Positions 44,952 to 53,157 of a stretch of DNA of 56,142 bases are shown here, piece by piece. Made by a program: the position numbers and the translations under genes. The notes beneath the pieces were generated by a model. It saw only the letters and a program-made list of their open reading frames with translations, ran no database searches and had not been told where the DNA came from. The DNA lies in the NCBI GenBank assembly GCA_019455045.1, contig JACFND010000013.1, positions 1-56,142 of the forward strand, written 5' to 3'. How positions within the stretch are numbered: position 1 is the first letter of the stretch; each line of letters starts with the position of its first letter. This DNA is from Flavobacteriia bacterium (lineage in GTDB: Bacteria; Bacteroidota; Bacteroidia; Flavobacteriales; Weeksellaceae).

Positions 44952-44973
44952 GGATACATTTTTCTGATTCTCG

Positions 44974-44991
44974 AATTGGTTTTTTCCAATT
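44974..44991 (+). terminator. Weak hairpin after korB
   Basis: AATTGG / CCAATT (44974-44979 and 44986-44991) with a T6 loop and no T-run after. Could be a weak terminator. Confidence 0.35.
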
Positions 44992-45089
44992 AAATTCAAA
45001 ACAACAATGATTATGTGATTGTTGATAAATCGCCTGATTCATTGCGAAAAATTATTGTAATTTTCCATTCTGTTACTCTCTAAAGGCCA

Positions 45090-45170
45090 GATTGAAATTC
45101 AATACAATTTCGTTATTCTCAATGTCTTGAGTAATTTCTTTTAAAAAGAACAATTTTAAAATTTAAATCT
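45090..45170 (+). promoter_or_regulatory. Leader-like sequence upstream of cas6
   Basis: GATTGAAATTCAAT (45090-45103) is identical to the 14 bases at 56075-56088 in the CRISPR leader. AACAATTTTAAAATTT and CTTAACG further on resemble AACAATTTGTAATTTT and the repeat start CTCTTAATCG. The stretch may be a decayed leader-repeat copy or a shared regulatory site. The A+T bias weakens the case. Confidence 0.4.
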
Positions 45171-45191
45171 TAACGACGTATTTTGTCGTTA
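45171..45191. promoter_or_regulatory. Palindrome in the cas operon promoter
   Basis: TAACGAC / GTCGTTA, perfect 7-bp arms with the spacer GTATTTT, which contains a -7-like TATTTTG. It lies 45 bases before the cas6 ATG. Placement over a promoter box suggests a repressor site. As an RNA hairpin it has no T-run, so a terminator is unlikely. Confidence 0.55.
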
Positions 45192-45235
45192 TGAATATTT
45201 AAATTTGAGGAAATGTATTAAGTAAAATCATTGAA

Positions 45236-46012
45236 ATGAGGTTTAAAATCATATTAAACAATATAACAAAAAACGCAAATTTGCCAATCAACTACCAATA
45301 CCCGTTGAGCGCAGCCATTTATCGGATATTGGCAAAGGGTGATACTGAATACGCCAAATCCCTTCATGAGAAAGGATATGGAAAGGGATTTAAACTTTTT
45401 TCTTTTTCACAGTTGGATTTTCCTTTTAAGATAGAAGGTGATCGGATGAAATTATTGAGTGATGAGGTAACTTTTCAAATAGCTTTTCATCTGCCCGAAG
45501 CAATGGAGAATTTTGTAAAAGGATTATTCAAAAGCGAAAAAATTGATATAGCAGATAAAAAATCTAAAGTAAGCTTTAGCGTGAAATCGGTTGAGAGTTT
45601 ACCCAATCCAATACAGAGGTATAAAGAGAATGAAATAATAGAGATCCAATTAAAACCTTTATCTCCTATTGTTGTTGGATTGCGTTCAGATGATGGAAAA
45701 TATGATTTTCAATCGCCTGATAAAATCGAGTTCGCTGATGGTATAATTTATAATTGGCGTAATAAGATTGAGTCCTGCTTTGATGAGCAAGCTTCAACCT
45801 CTGCTTTTCTGATGGCTGAGATCATTCCAATGAAAACGCAATTCAAATCCCGGTTAATCACTATTAAGGCAGATACGCAAGAGGAAACTAAAATTCGAGG
45901 TTGGATGAATTTTGGATTGAAAGTAACGGCTGAAAAGAGATTTGTGGAGTTGTTTTTGAATTCAGGAGCAGGGGTTTATAATGCTCAGGGGATGGGGTTT
46001 GTGAGTGATTGA
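45236..46012 (+). CDS. cas6: CRISPR pre-crRNA endoribonuclease Cas6
   Basis: A 258-residue RAMP-fold ribonuclease that cuts the CRISPR transcript inside each repeat, leaving the 8-nt handle ATTGAAAC on crRNAs. YPLSAAIYRILAKGD and SLHEKGYGKGFKLFSFSQLD (residues 22-61) match type I-B Cas6, with H44 as a probable catalytic residue. The glycine-rich loop at the C-terminus (SGAGVYNAQGMGFV, about 243-256) is the family hallmark. First gene of the operon. 185 bases separate it from cas8b, unlike the tight spacing of the other cas genes. Confidence 0.95.
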   Translation: MRFKIILNNITKNANLPINYQYPLSAAIYRILAKGDTEYAKSLHEKGYGKGFKLFSFSQLDFPFKIEGDRMKLLSDEVTFQIAFHLPEAMENFVKGLFKSEKIDIADKKSKVSFSVKSVESLPNPIQRYKENEIIEIQLKPLSPIVVGLRSDDGKYDFQSPDKIEFADGIIYNWRNKIESCFDEQASTSAFLMAEIIPMKTQFKSRLITIKADTQEETKIRGWMNFGLKVTAEKRFVELFLNSGAGVYNAQGMGFVSD

Positions 46013-46197
46013 TTCAATTTGTGTTGTTTTTACCAACTTTGAAGGTTATAAATTCTTTTGAAGAAATTATGGTAAAGGTTTATGATTGAAATATTTTTGT
46101 ATTGGAAGGGGATTAGGTTTAATATAATATGAAAATATAATGGGATAGATAAATCATTATTTGGTAATAAAATAAATTTTTAAGAAAAGACAGAAAA
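46013..46197 (+). other. Cas6-Cas8b intergenic region with a mini-ORF
   Basis: 185 A+T-rich bases without a normal gene. A 16-codon frame (46082-46132: MIEIFLYWKGIRFNII) is very hydrophobic. It overlaps ATTGAAAT (46085-46092), one base off the repeat's 3' handle, and TATTGGAA (46100-46107), also found in the repeat. In haloarchaeal I-B loci the RNA toxin-antitoxin pair CreTA occupies this same position between cas6 and cas8b. A counterpart here is conceivable but unproven. Confidence 0.3.
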
Positions 46198-48183
46198 ATG
46201 AGTTTAGATACAGTATTAAAAATAGGAAATGTATTAAGAAGTTCTGAGAATAGTCTTCACCACTTCAAATATGTTGATGCTTGCCCGATTGACAAAGATG
46301 GGAATTACCCATTTTGTATTTCCATACCCATTACAGATAATTTTGAAATAAAATGGAATGATATAAAAGGTGTTCCCGAAAATAAGAGAGATAAATTGTA
46401 TCATCTTAGATTTAAAACTTCTAATAGTGACTCTTTAATGAAATATATTTATGGAGACGTCTATTATTTGAAAAATACTACCATAAAAAAAGATGGCAAA
46501 ATTGAAACAGTAGAAGGAGGTGCTTATCGTTTAGAAAATCCTGGGGGAAAAGGTGCTTTTAAATTTAGTTCCTTTACTCGTGGAGAGGAAGATTTTCAGG
46601 CGATTGTAAATATTGAGAATAAAGAAGATTTAATGTTGTTTAAATTCAGAAACTCACTTAATAAAGATTTGATAATTCTTGAATCTATTTTGAATAATAT
46701 TCAAGCAGTTCAGTACTTTGTTGAGAATAATATAAATGAATACTTATTGGACTTTATTAATGACGAACATAAGATTCAGGAAGCGAGAATTAGGCAAATA
46801 TTACAAACTACCTCTAACTCTAATTTAAAAAGAATTGGTTTAACTGGCTTTTCAGAGGATGTGATTAGTGATGCCGACCGTAAGGAATTATTAAAATTAG
46901 AAAATGGAGAAATTTATATTCATTTTGATTTTCCTGGTGATAAAAATTGGTATGATTACAATGAAGATTTAAATCTAGTAACTGGGAAAATGCTTCAAGA
47001 TTTCGTAGATGACACTGACAATGGATTAGTCTTAAAGAAGACTTTATATAAGACTTTGTGCTCGGGAGATAAAAAAAATGATATTCAATTTCCGGATTTC
47101 AAGCTTAATGCAAAATATAAATCTAAGGGATTTGAAAATGAGTCTATGTTAGATTTGTTTTATGGTATTGAATATGCTAATAAAGGATCATTTATCCCAA
47201 ACACAGATATTAAAATTATAGTTTTGCCTAATGGAGATAATTTAACAGCAGAAGATTATCTTGCCTTTATAGAAAAGGCTGATGAAAAATCGATTAATGA
47301 GAAAAATAAACAGAATAATTCTGAATTCCTTCTAAATATTTTCAACACATCACAAGACAATAATATTACAAGATTTGATGTAATTTTTACGAAGAAAAGT
47401 AAGGGTGCAGGTACACCTGATGTGGATTTAATTGAAATTTCTGGAATTGAAAAGAGTACGCTGAGAAGGATAAAAGAAAGAATAGGAGAAATTAACTTAC
47501 TTGTCCAAAATAATAGAAAAAATTATTTTACAAACACTTCCAAAGAATTCCATCCATTTTATTTGAGTTCTTCATTTAGAAATATATTAGGAAACCCGCA
47601 AGCAGATAATAAGGGAAAGGTCAATTTTAAAGCCAACCCAAAATATCAAACACATATTTTGAAAGCTTTACCATTAATTTACAAAGAATGCTATCATAAT
47701 GATGACGGGCTTCTATCAGCGTTAATTCAAAACTCAGAGTATTCAATAAGATTCGGAGATCCCCAATTTAATTTCTTGAAATTCGATTTCGAATTCTTGA
47801 TTTCAATTCAAAATAATATAAACAATAAATTTATGGAAATTTTACAATCACAAAGCTATCAAATAGGCAGTCTATTGGGTAGTTTGGCGAAGAATTTTGC
47901 AGGTCAAAATTCCCCTATTAAATCTTTTGAGAAAAATTATGTCGGTAATTTAACACGTAGAATTAGCAATCTTTCTGATTTTATTAAACTCAAAAATGAT
48001 ATTGAGCAAAAGCTGATAATGCATGAAAAAACGAAATTTACCTTTCAGGTTTCATATGATTTAGCTCAAAAAATTAAAGAGTTCGAGGGGAATTACGATA
48101 AAGAGGAAGCTGCTTTTGGTTTCTTCGAAAGCTATTTCAAACCAATTCCTAAAAAACAATCTGAAGTTAATAACGAAAATTAA
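46198..48183 (+). CDS. cas8b: Type I-B Cascade large subunit Cas8b (Csh1-like)
   Basis: A 661-residue protein at the usual place and size of Cas8b/Csh1 (TM1802 family), the large subunit that recognises the PAM and holds Cascade on DNA. The N-terminus (VLKIGNVLRSSENSLHHFKY) and central parts (RFDVIFTKKSKGAGTPDVDL, SGIEKSTLRRIKERIGEIN) fit the family. No zinc-finger cysteine cluster is obvious. Subtype assignment rests on the neighbours: cas7/csh2, cas5h and cas3 follow within 25 bases each. Low G+C throughout. Confidence 0.9.
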   Translation: MSLDTVLKIGNVLRSSENSLHHFKYVDACPIDKDGNYPFCISIPITDNFEIKWNDIKGVPENKRDKLYHLRFKTSNSDSLMKYIYGDVYYLKNTTIKKDGKIETVEGGAYRLENPGGKGAFKFSSFTRGEEDFQAIVNIENKEDLMLFKFRNSLNKDLIILESILNNIQAVQYFVENNINEYLLDFINDEHKIQEARIRQILQTTSNSNLKRIGLTGFSEDVISDADRKELLKLENGEIYIHFDFPGDKNWYDYNEDLNLVTGKMLQDFVDDTDNGLVLKKTLYKTLCSGDKKNDIQFPDFKLNAKYKSKGFENESMLDLFYGIEYANKGSFIPNTDIKIIVLPNGDNLTAEDYLAFIEKADEKSINEKNKQNNSEFLLNIFNTSQDNNITRFDVIFTKKSKGAGTPDVDLIEISGIEKSTLRRIKERIGEINLLVQNNRKNYFTNTSKEFHPFYLSSSFRNILGNPQADNKGKVNFKANPKYQTHILKALPLIYKECYHNDDGLLSALIQNSEYSIRFGDPQFNFLKFDFEFLISIQNNINNKFMEILQSQSYQIGSLLGSLAKNFAGQNSPIKSFEKNYVGNLTRRISNLSDFIKLKNDIEQKLIMHEKTKFTFQVSYDLAQKIKEFEGNYDKEEAAFGFFESYFKPIPKKQSEVNNEN

Positions 48184-48207
48184 TAATCTTATAAAATCAA
48201 TTTAAAA

Positions 48208-49161
48208 ATGGAAAGTAACAACATTATTCAACACAAGTCAGAAATCTTGTTTTTTTATGACACAACCTACAATATCCCTAATGGAGATCCTTTTACAGGT
48301 GAACAACGTTATGATGAAGAGACCAAAAAGATTTTGGTCAGTGATGTGAGGATGAAAAGATTCGTAAGAACTTATTTCGAAGATAAAGGCCTACCTGTAT
48401 ATGTTTCTGAAAAAACAGGTGCCGGAAAAACTGACTCAAAAAATGTTCTAAAATGGATTGCAGAAAATAGGAATGAAAAGAAATTGACTGATATTGGAGC
48501 AATTTTAAAAGAGCAAATTGATGTTCGTTTATTTGGTGGGATTTCAACATTAGGGGATGATGCTGGGGCAATAAAAGTTGATGGAAAAGGATGTACCAAT
48601 GGACATGTTCAGTACACAGGCCCGGTACAGTTTGCTCTTTTGAATCCTTCTTTAAACAAAGTTAATTTGAGAATGCATCAAAACACTACACATTTCACTT
48701 CTAAAGCTGAAAACACGCAAGGATCTATTGGCACAACTACGATTGTTCCATATTCTATTATGCAAATTCATGGTTGGCTTAATCCTAAGATTGCAGAATC
48801 TACCGGAATGACAGCTGATGATTTGAAGCAACTTTTTGAAGGATTATGGTATGGAACCAATGGTGAAGGTAGCTCACATTCAAGAACAAAATCTGGTCAG
48901 AACTCTCTTTTATTATTAGAAGTAGTTTATACGCAATCAAATAAAAAGATATACGGAGTAAATCAGTTAGTCAAGGTTTTGAATAAGGAAGGGAAAGATG
49001 ATGAACAATTACGCTCTATGGATGATTATCAATTTGATTTCTCAGGATTAGAAGAAGTTGCTAAATCTGATAAAATCGCAAGAGTAAAATTTTATACAGA
49101 AGTAGAGACTATAAAAGATATACTATCTAAAATCGAGAAGTTTGAAGAAATCAAATTTTAA
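48208..49161 (+). CDS. cas7: Type I-B Cascade backbone Cas7 (Csh2)
   Basis: A 317-residue RRM-fold protein that polymerises along the crRNA spacer. The start EILFFYDTTYNIPNGDPFTG, then RYDEETKKILVSDVRMKRFV and the Cas7 loop IDVRLFGGISTLGDD (about 108-122) are typical Csh2. GPVQFALLNPSLNKV and SHSRTKSGQNSLLLLEVVY mark the C-terminal half. It lies 24 bases after cas8b and two before cas5. Confidence 0.95.
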   Translation: MESNNIIQHKSEILFFYDTTYNIPNGDPFTGEQRYDEETKKILVSDVRMKRFVRTYFEDKGLPVYVSEKTGAGKTDSKNVLKWIAENRNEKKLTDIGAILKEQIDVRLFGGISTLGDDAGAIKVDGKGCTNGHVQYTGPVQFALLNPSLNKVNLRMHQNTTHFTSKAENTQGSIGTTTIVPYSIMQIHGWLNPKIAESTGMTADDLKQLFEGLWYGTNGEGSSHSRTKSGQNSLLLLEVVYTQSNKKIYGVNQLVKVLNKEGKDDEQLRSMDDYQFDFSGLEEVAKSDKIARVKFYTEVETIKDILSKIEKFEEIKF

Positions 49162-49163
49162 CT

Positions 49164-49871
49164 ATGAAAGCATTTCAATTTGAAGTTTGGGGAGATTGGG
49201 CTCATTTCAAAAAACCTGAAACAAATAATAACCCACTCTCCCATGATTTGATAACAAAAACAGCTTTAATCGGCATGATTGGGGCTGTTCTTGGCATCGA
49301 ACGAGGGGAAATGAAAAGATATTTTCCTGAACTTTCAGAAAGCATCTTATATGGAGTTCAGTTGTTAAACCCAGTAAAAAAAGTATCTTGGGGTTTTACA
49401 AGTAGAACAGCAATCAATCCAACGGCGGCAGGTACTCCAAAGTATTTTGAGTTTTTGAAAAATCCAAAATTTAAAATAACACTAGCTTTAAAGGATGAAG
49501 AATCAAAAGCCCTTTTTGATAAATTTATTTTCAATGTAAAACATGAAGAAGCTGTTTATCCACCTGTACTTGGATGGCATAATTGCCCTGCCAATTTAAA
49601 GTTTATCTCTGAAGGCATATTGGATAGGATTGATAAAAAGAGTTTTGAAACAACATCATTCGTTTCTTCAGAACACAAGCCTAAAATAGGAGGCGATTTT
49701 CGAATCGGTTTTGATAAATTACCAACGTATCAAAATGATGATTTTTGGAATCTTCCTGATAAATATATACAGATTATTTATCCCGATTACCCTAACTCAA
49801 TAACTGTTGAGGGTTCTTGTTTCTTTTATAAAAACTTGAATGGTCAATCTGAATACTTATGGTTGATGTAA
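49164..49871 (+). CDS. cas5: Type I-B Cascade subunit Cas5
   Basis: A 235-residue RAMP-fold subunit that caps the 5' handle of the crRNA. The N-terminus MKAFQFEVWGDWAHFKKPET and THDLITKTALIGMIGAVLG-like segment are the Cas5h/Cas5b signature. KVSWGFTSRTAINPTAAGTP forms the thumb region. It overlaps cas3 by 13 bases, so Cascade and Cas3 are cotranslated. Confidence 0.95.
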   Translation: MKAFQFEVWGDWAHFKKPETNNNPLSHDLITKTALIGMIGAVLGIERGEMKRYFPELSESILYGVQLLNPVKKVSWGFTSRTAINPTAAGTPKYFEFLKNPKFKITLALKDEESKALFDKFIFNVKHEEAVYPPVLGWHNCPANLKFISEGILDRIDKKSFETTSFVSSEHKPKIGGDFRIGFDKLPTYQNDDFWNLPDKYIQIIYPDYPNSITVEGSCFFYKNLNGQSEYLWLM

Positions 49872-52339
49872 ATATTTTAAAATCTCATCCAGATAAGAAA
49901 CTTTTTGCTCATATTGATGGAGTAAGAGATGGTATAAAAGTACTTATGAAAGGATTGGAAATTCCAAGGTATGGAGAATTAGCAACAATTTTTCATGACA
50001 TTGGAAAAATCAATCCGATTTTCCAGGATAAATTAGCCAAAAAGACAGTTATTGGTTACAGTCATCATGCATATTTATCAGCATTCATATTTTATGGTTT
50101 CTGCTTAAAAAACGATAATATCAAGTTTATAGAGGAATTTCTAAAAGGTAAATTCTCGCAATCTGATCTTATGGCAATAATAGTTTTGATTGCGAAGCAT
50201 CATGGACATTTACCGGATTTTATTCCAACAAGCAGTTTAGAAAACGAACCGTATATCATTAGTCAGCAAGAAATTAAAGAGTTATACAGTTTTAATTCGA
50301 CTTATTTGTATCATCTGCCAATTAAAGAATATTTAGAACATTACTTTAAAGAATCTGCTGATTCAGATTTCTCTTTTCTTTTAGAAGATAAAAGACTCAA
50401 AGAAGCGTTTTATGAGAAACTCTTATTTTATCCAATAGAAAATAAATTAGCGTTAGATTATTTTCTAAATACGCAGTTCTCTTTTGCTTCATTAATACTG
50501 TCAGATAAGAACGATGCCAAAGATTCAGAGCTCCTTCAACTTGATAAAAAGAAGATAATAGAATTTTCAAAAATATACCCTAAGCAAATTGAGCTATACA
50601 TTTCGAAATATAATTCAGATACTGCTTTAAATATTCTTCGTACGCAGATTAGAATAGAAGCTGTATCAAATATTGATTACTTACTAAATAATGATGAAAG
50701 AGTATTTGAACTTACTGCACCTACCGGTTCAGGAAAAACCATAATGTTACTTTCTCTTGCAGCTAAAATTATTGAAAAAAAAGGCCCATTGAGGATTTTA
50801 TATTCAATTCCATTTTTATCTATCACAGAACAGGTAGAAAAAGAAGTTCTTGAAATTTTCAGAGATTACTCTGACGAGCATTTCATTCAAAGAATTGATT
50901 CTAAATCAGACGATAATAGATTTAATGATTTACAAAAGGAATTAGATAATAACCCAACACCAGAAAAGATTAATGAACTGGAATCTTTAGTATTTCAGCA
51001 AGACACCTTTTCATATCCTTTTATAATAACGACATTTGTCCAATTTTTTGAAACGCTTTTAAGTAATAAAAATGGCACTTTGCTCAAACTGCCAAATTTC
51101 GCAAATTGTATTTTTTTAATAGATGAAATACAAGCATTACCGCCAAGACTTTATGCATTCTTTGTCGCATATTTGAATAAATTCTGCCAAAAATTTAATA
51201 GCTATGCTATTATTTCAACTGCAACTCAACCCGATTTTAATCTCCAAGACAAAAGGGAAATAAAAAGTTTTTTTCATGACTATGAACTACCCAAAAATTT
51301 ATTAGACCACAATAAATATTTTAGTGATGTAACTTTTAATCGTTATCAAATTGAATTAAAAGAAAATACTTATGACATTCAAAAATTAACCACTGAAATA
51401 ATCAGAGAAAATAATTCTGTTTTGATTATTCTAAATACAATTGATGATAGCAAGCTTTTATTTAAATCATTGATTGATGAAGGGTTAGTTAATGATGAAG
51501 TTTATCTACTAAATACCCATTTTATCCCAGAAGATCGAAATGAAAAAATCAGAATTGTAAAGGAAAGATTGAAAAAGGGGTTAAAAACAATTTTGGTTTC
51601 CACTCAACTTATAGAAGCTGGTGTTGATATAGACTTTCCTATAATTTACAGAGACTTTGCACCAATATCAAGTATTGTTCAATCCGCTGGTAGGTGTAAT
51701 AGAAACGGAAAACTCAATTCAGGAAAAGTAATTCTTTTCAATCTCGTGAGAAATGGAAAGAAAAGAGCTGATTTAATCTATGGTTTAGGAAAAGATAAAG
51801 ATATCTTAGATTTTACAAAAAGAGTTTTAAGTGAATCATATTATGAAGAAAATGAACTTCTTGATGTTCAAAAAGATTTTTTTAATCGAATTTCTGATGA
51901 ATTAAAATTTGGTCAACACAGTCAGGCAAAAGGAAAGTTAGATTTTGACTTTATAAATGACATTAAAGAATGTGCTTATGAAAAGATTGGCAAGTTTCAA
52001 TTGATAGATGAGCAAGAATATGGGATTGTTAAACAGTATTTTGTTGTAAAGAATAATAATGATTTGCGTTTTGAATACTTATTAGATTTAAGTATTGAGA
52101 TTGAACAACTTACCAAATCCAAGAATAAAGATTGGACTCAGATTCGGTTAACCTCATTGAAGATAAACAGTTTATTGAAGGATATGAGTAATCGGATTGT
52201 TTCTGTCCGACTTAAAAAAAATGATATACCACCATTATGTCAAAACAATAAGGATTTTAATGGTCTCTTTAAAATAAGTCCAGATTCTTATTCATTTGAA
52301 AAAGGTGTTGATATTGAAGGAGAAGATTTTATTCTTTAG
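49859..52339 (+). CDS. cas3: CRISPR nuclease-helicase Cas3 (HD-helicase fusion)
   Basis: An 826-residue effector recruited by Cascade to unwind and shred target DNA. The HD nuclease domain (1-230) has H18, H46-D47 (IFHDIGK), H69-H70 and KHHGH (113-117), all metal ligands present. The SF2 helicase has Walker A APTGSGKT (287-294), DEIQ (422-425), motif III STAT near 460, and QSAGRCNRNG (608-617) as motif VI. The C-terminal domain follows. All key residues look intact, so interference should be active. 62 bases follow before abiEi. Confidence 0.96.
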   Translation: MVDVNILKSHPDKKLFAHIDGVRDGIKVLMKGLEIPRYGELATIFHDIGKINPIFQDKLAKKTVIGYSHHAYLSAFIFYGFCLKNDNIKFIEEFLKGKFSQSDLMAIIVLIAKHHGHLPDFIPTSSLENEPYIISQQEIKELYSFNSTYLYHLPIKEYLEHYFKESADSDFSFLLEDKRLKEAFYEKLLFYPIENKLALDYFLNTQFSFASLILSDKNDAKDSELLQLDKKKIIEFSKIYPKQIELYISKYNSDTALNILRTQIRIEAVSNIDYLLNNDERVFELTAPTGSGKTIMLLSLAAKIIEKKGPLRILYSIPFLSITEQVEKEVLEIFRDYSDEHFIQRIDSKSDDNRFNDLQKELDNNPTPEKINELESLVFQQDTFSYPFIITTFVQFFETLLSNKNGTLLKLPNFANCIFLIDEIQALPPRLYAFFVAYLNKFCQKFNSYAIISTATQPDFNLQDKREIKSFFHDYELPKNLLDHNKYFSDVTFNRYQIELKENTYDIQKLTTEIIRENNSVLIILNTIDDSKLLFKSLIDEGLVNDEVYLLNTHFIPEDRNEKIRIVKERLKKGLKTILVSTQLIEAGVDIDFPIIYRDFAPISSIVQSAGRCNRNGKLNSGKVILFNLVRNGKKRADLIYGLGKDKDILDFTKRVLSESYYEENELLDVQKDFFNRISDELKFGQHSQAKGKLDFDFINDIKECAYEKIGKFQLIDEQEYGIVKQYFVVKNNNDLRFEYLLDLSIEIEQLTKSKNKDWTQIRLTSLKINSLLKDMSNRIVSVRLKKNDIPPLCQNNKDFNGLFKISPDSYSFEKGVDIEGEDFIL

Positions 52340-52367
52340 AATCACCCTTCATTTTATCAAAATCAAC

Positions 52368-52392
52368 TACATTTGAATTATGATTAATCAAA
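52368..52392 (+). promoter_or_regulatory. Internal promoter and palindrome before abiEi
   Basis: TACATTTG (52368-52375) matches the -7 consensus TAnnTTTG. No good -33 box is seen. Just downstream is the perfect 10-bp palindrome TGATTAATCA (52381-52390), framed by TTTGA (52372) and TCAAA (52388). AbiEi antitoxins repress their own promoter through inverted repeats, so this may be the operator. It could give abiE-cas4-cas1-cas2 expression apart from the interference genes. Confidence 0.5.
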
Positions 52393-52401
52393 AGATGATA
52401 T

Positions 52402-53157
52402 ATGTCGAATGATTTACTGAAAATATTAGATGAATATGAAATAGATATATTCACAGAAGAAGATTTCTTAAGCCGGACAGGGATGACTTTGAGAGATTGG
52501 ATAAATCCATTGAGAACATTGATTAAAAATGGGATTATTGAAATTATCGAAAAAGGCAAATACTGTCGTCATAATTTCAAAGACGAATTTGTAATTGGCT
52601 ATTATTTGGCTTCAAAAGAGGGAGCAATCGCTTATTGGTCGGCATTGAATCTTTATGGATTGACTGAGCAGATTTCCAATACTGTTTTTGTACAGATGAC
52701 AAAGGTAAAACAGGATAAAGAAGTGTTTCATATTCCTTATCAATTCATCAAAGTCAAAAAGGAAAAATTCACTGGAATCCAGAAATCAGGCTATGGGAAT
52801 CATTCTTATTTGATTACCGACAAAGAGAAAACGATAGTAGATTGTTTTGATTTACCGCAATACGCCGGTGAATTCCCTGGATTAATTAAAGCCTTTGTCA
52901 GCAATGAATGGAGAGAAGAAAAATTGATTGAATATGCAAAATCGGTAAATAATCAGGCAGCTATCAAAAGAATGGGTTTCATAGCGCAAAGTTTTGAATT
53001 GCCGTTAAATGAATTCATAGAATTTGCACAATCGAAAGTTACGAGAACCATATCACTCTTGGACAATACACTACCGGATGAGGGAAGAGTGATAACGAAT
53101 TGGGGGTTGAGACTGAATTTATCATTAGAAGATTTATTACAACTGAGGTATTATTGA
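52402..53157 (+). CDS. abiEi: AbiEi-type antitoxin of a type IV toxin-antitoxin pair
   Basis: A 251-residue protein of the AbiEi family. The N-terminal winged-helix part (about 1-60: FTEEDFLSRTGMTLRDWINP, GIIEIIEKGKYCRH) is followed by the AbiEi antitoxin domain (DEFVIGYYLASKEGAIAYWS, LNLYGLTEQISNTVFVQ, TDKEKTIVDCFDLPQYAGEF). It counteracts AbiEii without binding it in known pairs and represses the operon. Its stop overlaps the toxin ATG as TGATG. It is in line with the cas genes and similarly A+T-rich, so it has probably been there long enough to share a transcript. Confidence 0.9.
   Translation: MSNDLLKILDEYEIDIFTEEDFLSRTGMTLRDWINPLRTLIKNGIIEIIEKGKYCRHNFKDEFVIGYYLASKEGAIAYWSALNLYGLTEQISNTVFVQMTKVKQDKEVFHIPYQFIKVKKEKFTGIQKSGYGNHSYLITDKEKTIVDCFDLPQYAGEFPGLIKAFVSNEWREEKLIEYAKSVNNQAAIKRMGFIAQSFELPLNEFIEFAQSKVTRTISLLDNTLPDEGRVITNWGLRLNLSLEDLLQLRYY

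Noticed and set aside
45171..45191. Hairpin upstream of cas6 as a terminator for korB
   Set aside because: No T-run follows and it lies only 45 bases before cas6; a promoter operator is more plausible.
53100..53156. Longer N-terminus for AbiEii
   Set aside because: It lies entirely within abiEi; the ATG overlapping the abiEi stop gives the usual start and coupling.
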